From assembly GCA_023445445.1 (NCBI GenBank), contig JAEXLD010000019.1:1-16797 (forward strand): a stretch of 16,797 nt of DNA, written 5' to 3'. A program made the translations under genes and the position numbers. This document shows, piece by piece, positions 14,171 through 16,797 of this stretch (its first letter is position 1; every line of letters starts with the position of its first letter). Under the pieces are notes generated by a model that was not told the DNA's origin, ran no database searches, and was given only the letters and a program-made list of their open reading frames with translations. The DNA is from Bacillota bacterium (GTDB taxonomy: Bacteria; Bacillota; Clostridia; Clostridiales; Clostridiaceae).

Positions 14171-15418
14171 CTAATCTATATTAAATTTTTGTATATCATT
14201 AATAATCCAATTATTACTTTCATATTCAATATGTGTTAAAAACGTTTCTTCAACATTATTTTTTAAAAAGGGTAATATTTTCTTTTTAATACTATAATTC
14301 AAATTAATGACTACATTTCCTTTATAAGTTCCATTTTCATAATAAAACTCACTACTTTTTAATTCAGTTTTTAAATCATTAAGTTCATAATTATTTTTTA
14401 AAAATAAACTTTCCCTTATTATGCTATCATAAATCTTACTTTTTGTGTCCTCTTTAGAATTAAGAATTAATGAAGAATCTGAACTATTTAATGCATTAAA
14501 TACACTAGAATAAAAGACATCTGTTGCCTCATTAACATTATTAATAAGCTTCTCATTTACCATATCTATATCTATGCTTATATTTGGTAAACTCGAAACC
14601 TGCACCTTATTACTCTTTATTAATCCCCAAGGGAATTCTCTTTGTAACTGTATATTTATTTCTTTACTTAGTGGAATAGGACCATAATTTTTTATATCCT
14701 TAACCTTTTTATTAATTTTTTCATCATTAATAAATACATCAGCATCTTCAAAATTAGAAGTTAAACTTATATTTAAAGCTGGCATATTAAGGCTATATTC
14801 CATATTTTCTACTATATATAATTCCTTTTCTTCTTCAACTAAGCCATACAAAGTATTTAGTTTTCCTTTAATTAAATATTTCCCAGGAATTAAATTTTCT
14901 GATAAATCTGTACTTTTAAGTTCTTTATCATTTACATATATTTTAGCATTACTAAAATTTGTATTAATTTTAATAGTTACAGGAGATATTTCTATATGAT
15001 AGTTGTCAAAAAATAATCTTTTTTTATTTACTAAAATAAAATGTCCACTTTCTCCATTATTCTTTAAATCTTTTATTAAATTATTTACTCTAGATGAGTT
15101 TTCAGAATAATATTCAGCTAAAGGTTCAAAGTCATTTTTACTTATTCTTTTATTTTGAAATTTTACTTCTCTATAAATCTTACTTGGTCTATTATTCTTT
15201 AACGCTATCTCTAAATTCTTTAAAATTATATTTTTACTTGATTTATAGCTTCCAAATCCAAATCCAACTAATGTAAAAAACAAAAGTATTCCTATTAAAA
15301 GAAACTTTCTCTTAAATAAGAATTCTCTTATATTTGAAATCTTAAATTCGCTTATATCTTCTTTTAATAAATCAAAATATTCTCTTAGGTATTGAAGAAC
15401 TTCCTTTAACTTGTTCAA
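14171..15418 (-). CDS. TcaA/YvbJ-like membrane protein with PEGA-like and NTF2-like outer domains
   Basis: The 415-residue protein has a short cytoplasmic part (1-37) and one membrane span (about 38-58). Tandem beta-rich outer domains follow, with PEGA-like motifs (NAKIYVNDKEL and ADVFINDEKI), and then a C-terminal NTF2-like domain (about 290-415, ending WIINDIQKFNID). This order recalls Staphylococcus TcaA and Bacillus YvbJ, cell-envelope proteins linked to glycopeptide response; the match is by layout, so moderate. Those homologues start with a CxxC zinc ribbon, which this protein lacks; the gene just upstream carries a CxxC instead. The start is TTG at 15416-15418, 7 bases after GGGTG; the ATG just upstream is out of frame and stops after one codon. 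It is 13 bases after the upstream gene and 17 before the M23 gene, so it belongs to their operon. Confidence 0.75.
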   Translation of the reverse strand: MNKLKEVLQYLREYFDLLKEDISEFKISNIREFLFKRKFLLIGILLFFTLVGFGFGSYKSSKNIILKNLEIALKNNRPSKIYREVKFQNKRISKNDFEPLAEYYSENSSRVNNLIKDLKNNGESGHFILVNKKRLFFDNYHIEISPVTIKINTNFSNAKIYVNDKELKSTDLSENLIPGKYLIKGKLNTLYGLVEEEKELYIVENMEYSLNMPALNISLTSNFEDADVFINDEKINKKVKDIKNYGPIPLSKEINIQLQREFPWGLIKSNKVQVSSLPNISIDIDMVNEKLINNVNEATDVFYSSVFNALNSSDSSLILNSKEDTKSKIYDSIIRESLFLKNNYELNDLKTELKSSEFYYENGTYKGNVVINLNYSIKKKILPFLKNNVEETFLTHIEYESNNWIINDIQKFNID

Positions 15419-15431
15419 TCCATTTCACCCT

Positions 15432-15773
15432 TTATTCTAAAATATCTATTATCCACTTTTTACAGTTTAAACATTTATATATTCTAATAACAAACATATC
15501 AAGGATTCCCATTGGCTTTTCCTTACTTAATAATTCTACTTCTTCCTTAGTAAAGAAATCATCATCCTCATTTAAAAAACCTTGAATTTCTACTATGTAG
15601 TTTTCATTTGTTGCCTCGCAACAATCATTTTCTCCTACTACTTCTATTTTTTCATATTCAAGTTCTGGACTAAGCTCCTTAATAAGACTTATTATATCTT
15701 CAAATTCTTCTATATTATCTAAGAATTCCTCCTTATAAAACACTAAATCCTTTATTTCAAATAATTTTTCCAT
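15432..15773 (-). CDS. Small acidic protein with CC and CxxC motifs, unknown function
   Basis: I do not recognise this 113-residue protein. It is strongly acidic (Glu/Asp throughout residues 1-85), with no signal peptide or membrane span. Four Cys lie in two pairs, CC at 51-52 and CLNC at 101-104, the second close to the C-terminus (KCLNCKKWIIDILE). This could bind one zinc, or form disulfides. The ATG at 15771-15773 follows AAAGGTG. It is the first gene of the operon with the TcaA-like protein and the M23 peptidase and is divergent from the PHP phosphoesterase, with 125 bases between. Because TcaA/YvbJ proteins normally carry an N-terminal CxxC ribbon, a split-off partner domain is conceivable, but similarity was not shown. 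Confidence 0.75.
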   Translation of the reverse strand: MEKLFEIKDLVFYKEEFLDNIEEFEDIISLIKELSPELEYEKIEVVGENDCCEATNENYIVEIQGFLNEDDDFFTKEEVELLSKEKPMGILDMFVIRIYKCLNCKKWIIDILE

Positions 15774-15847
15774 AATACCACACCTTTGCCTTATTGTACT
15801 TTTATTTTATATTTATTAATAATAATAATCAAGATATTTTGATAGTC

Positions 15848-15875
15848 AAATTTTAGCAAGCATATGCTATAATTT
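15848..15875 (+). promoter_or_regulatory. Extended -10 promoter and operator-like dyad for the PHP gene
   Basis: TGCTATAAT (15865-15873) is an extended -10 on the plus strand, 25 bases before the PHP gene start. No good -35 is seen, which such promoters tolerate. It lies in an inverted repeat, AAATTTTAGCA (15848-15858) and TGCTATAATTT (15865-15875), 10 of 11 positions matching, 6-base spacer. The centre AGCATATGCT is itself palindromic. A repressor bound here would block RNA polymerase. Confidence 0.5.
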
Positions 15876-15898
15876 ATTATAAAAAGGGAGGTAATAAG

Positions 15899-16666
15899 AT
15901 GATATTTGATAGCCATATGCACTCAAAATTCTCTACTGATAGCGACATGAATATAGAAGAAGCTATTAAAGTAGGAAATGAAAATAATATTGGGATAATT
16001 ATTACTGATCACATGGATTTAGACTATCCTGTAAAAAGTGAATTTAGATTTGATATTCCTAGCTATTTTTCTGAATATGAAAAATATCGTTCTGATAAAG
16101 TAAAACTTGGAATTGAAATAGGACTTACAACAAACACCTTCTTAGATAATGAAGAAATTGCTAAAAATTATGATTTTGATTTTGTTTTAGGTTCTATCCA
16201 TGCTGTAAGAGGATTAGATATATATGTAGATTATGTCCATCAAGGATATAATAAAAAAGATTTCTTCACATATTATTTTGAAGACATGCTAAAATGTGTA
16301 CAACTCCATGATAATTTCGACTCCTTATCCCATATAGACTACCCTTGTAGATATTGCAAATTCGATAATAAAGAAATCTTAGTTTCCGAATTCAATGATA
16401 TACTTTCAGAAATTTTCACTACTTTGCTAAACAAAGGAAAAGTATTAGAACTGAATACTACACGACTTCATTTACCAGAATCAAATAAAGCTTTAAGAGA
16501 TATTTATAAGCTATATATGGACTTAGGTGGAAAATATGTAACCCTTGGCTCCGATGCACATAGCCATTTAAATGTAAATAAAAATTTTGACCTAGCTTTA
16601 AAATTAATAGAAGATTTAGGACTTAAAGGAGTCTACTTTAATAAAAGAAAGATGGAGTTCTTTTAA
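15899..16666 (+). CDS. PHP-domain phosphoesterase, histidinol-phosphatase (HisJ/HisK) type
   Basis: PHP-fold phosphatases hydrolyse phosphomonoesters with a trinuclear metal site; the histidinol-phosphatase branch (EC 3.1.3.15) makes histidinol in histidine synthesis. The 255-residue length is typical. All metal ligands can be seen: His6 and His8 (SHMH), Asp14, His38 (ITDH), Glu73 (GIEIG), His101 (GSIHAV), His145 (SHIDYP), Asp219 and His221 (GSDAH). There is no signal peptide or extra domain. The ATG follows GGGAGG at normal spacing. No other histidine gene is nearby, so the true substrate may be another small phosphate ester. Transcription is divergent from the envelope operon and ends in its own terminator; an operator-like dyad covers the -10. 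Confidence 0.88.
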   Translation: MIFDSHMHSKFSTDSDMNIEEAIKVGNENNIGIIITDHMDLDYPVKSEFRFDIPSYFSEYEKYRSDKVKLGIEIGLTTNTFLDNEEIAKNYDFDFVLGSIHAVRGLDIYVDYVHQGYNKKDFFTYYFEDMLKCVQLHDNFDSLSHIDYPCRYCKFDNKEILVSEFNDILSEIFTTLLNKGKVLELNTTRLHLPESNKALRDIYKLYMDLGGKYVTLGSDAHSHLNVNKNFDLALKLIEDLGLKGVYFNKRKMEFF

Positions 16667-16689
16667 TTCTAAAAATAAATAATAAAAAA

Positions 16690-16739
16690 GGAGCTGTCGC
16701 ATTAGCGGGTAAAAAATTCGCTAGCGACAGCTCTATTTT
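16690..16739 (+). terminator. Strong, probably bidirectional terminator after the PHP gene
   Basis: GAGCTGTCGC (16691-16700) pairs with GCGACAGCTC (16724-16733), and an inner TAGCG/CGCTA stem extends it past a two-base bulge. ATTTTT follows on the plus strand, and CTTTTTTA follows on the minus strand, so it can end transcription from both sides. The last 57 bases of the window hold nothing I can assign. Confidence 0.85.
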
Positions 16740-16797
16740 TCGATAAAAAGAGGATATTCGAATCTTTGCCAACAAAATTAAATTATCTTTTAAAAAA

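Noticed and set aside
16638..16797. A minus-strand frame open from the right window edge through the terminator into the PHP gene.
   Set aside because: It reads through a strong hairpin terminator and overlaps a well-supported gene on the other strand; it is a shadow. TTCGAAT near 16757 was also checked as a tRNA T-loop, but the flanking bases do not form a T-stem.

Overview
The window reads as chromosomal DNA of a low-GC, endospore-forming Firmicute, most likely Clostridium sensu stricto. The basis is the very AT-rich sequence with strong AGGAGG-type ribosome sites, the gene order tig, clpP, clpX, lonB, lonA, engB, and small Cys/Gly-rich proteins of the kind found in clostridial spore surface layers. 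I see no tRNA, rRNA, CRISPR array, intact insertion sequence or phage gene. The species cannot be fixed from the sequence alone.

Layout: (1) 83-1435, minus strand: an Arg/Asn-rich protein and two adjacent Cys/Gly-rich proteins. Both transcription units have upstream -10 elements of the CATAnnnTA form used by mother-cell sporulation sigma factors. (2) 1436-2475: an AT-rich gap with a possible eroded gene, then a small four-helix membrane protein on the plus strand with its terminator. (3) 2476-10996, minus strand: a protein quality-control block. Trigger factor (tig) comes first, then ClpP and ClpX, then the membrane-anchored LonB, LonA, and the ribosome-assembly GTPase EngB, which overlaps lonA. 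Hairpin terminators after clpX and lonB, and promoters before tig, lonB and lonA, divide the block into several transcription units. (4) 11104-12164, minus strand: a single-pass membrane protein preceded by a 58-residue peptide with a Cys/Gly tail, too short for a default ORF cut-off. (5) 12180-12827: a gene-free gap holding what looks like a complete small-RNA gene on the plus strand. (6) 12828-15773, minus strand: a three-gene cell-envelope operon of a small acidic CxxC protein, a TcaA/YvbJ-like membrane protein and a secreted coiled-coil M23 endopeptidase, closed by a strong terminator. (7) 15899-16666, plus strand: a PHP-family phosphoesterase of the histidinol-phosphatase type, transcribed divergently and ending in a strong terminator.

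How the genes work together: trigger factor folds nascent chains, ClpXP and LonA degrade damaged or regulatory proteins in the cytosol, and LonB does so at the membrane. EngB couples this block to 50S ribosome assembly. The envelope operon probably acts on peptidoglycan remodelling or sensing.

The least ordinary items are the candidate small RNA at 12363-12530, with four C-rich unpaired segments and its own promoter and terminator; the Cys-tailed peptide at 11988-12164; the lonB start region, where the ribosome site does not fit any standard in-frame start; and a 27-bp in-frame tandem duplication across the tig stop codon. Homology statements rest on recognised motifs; no database search was run.
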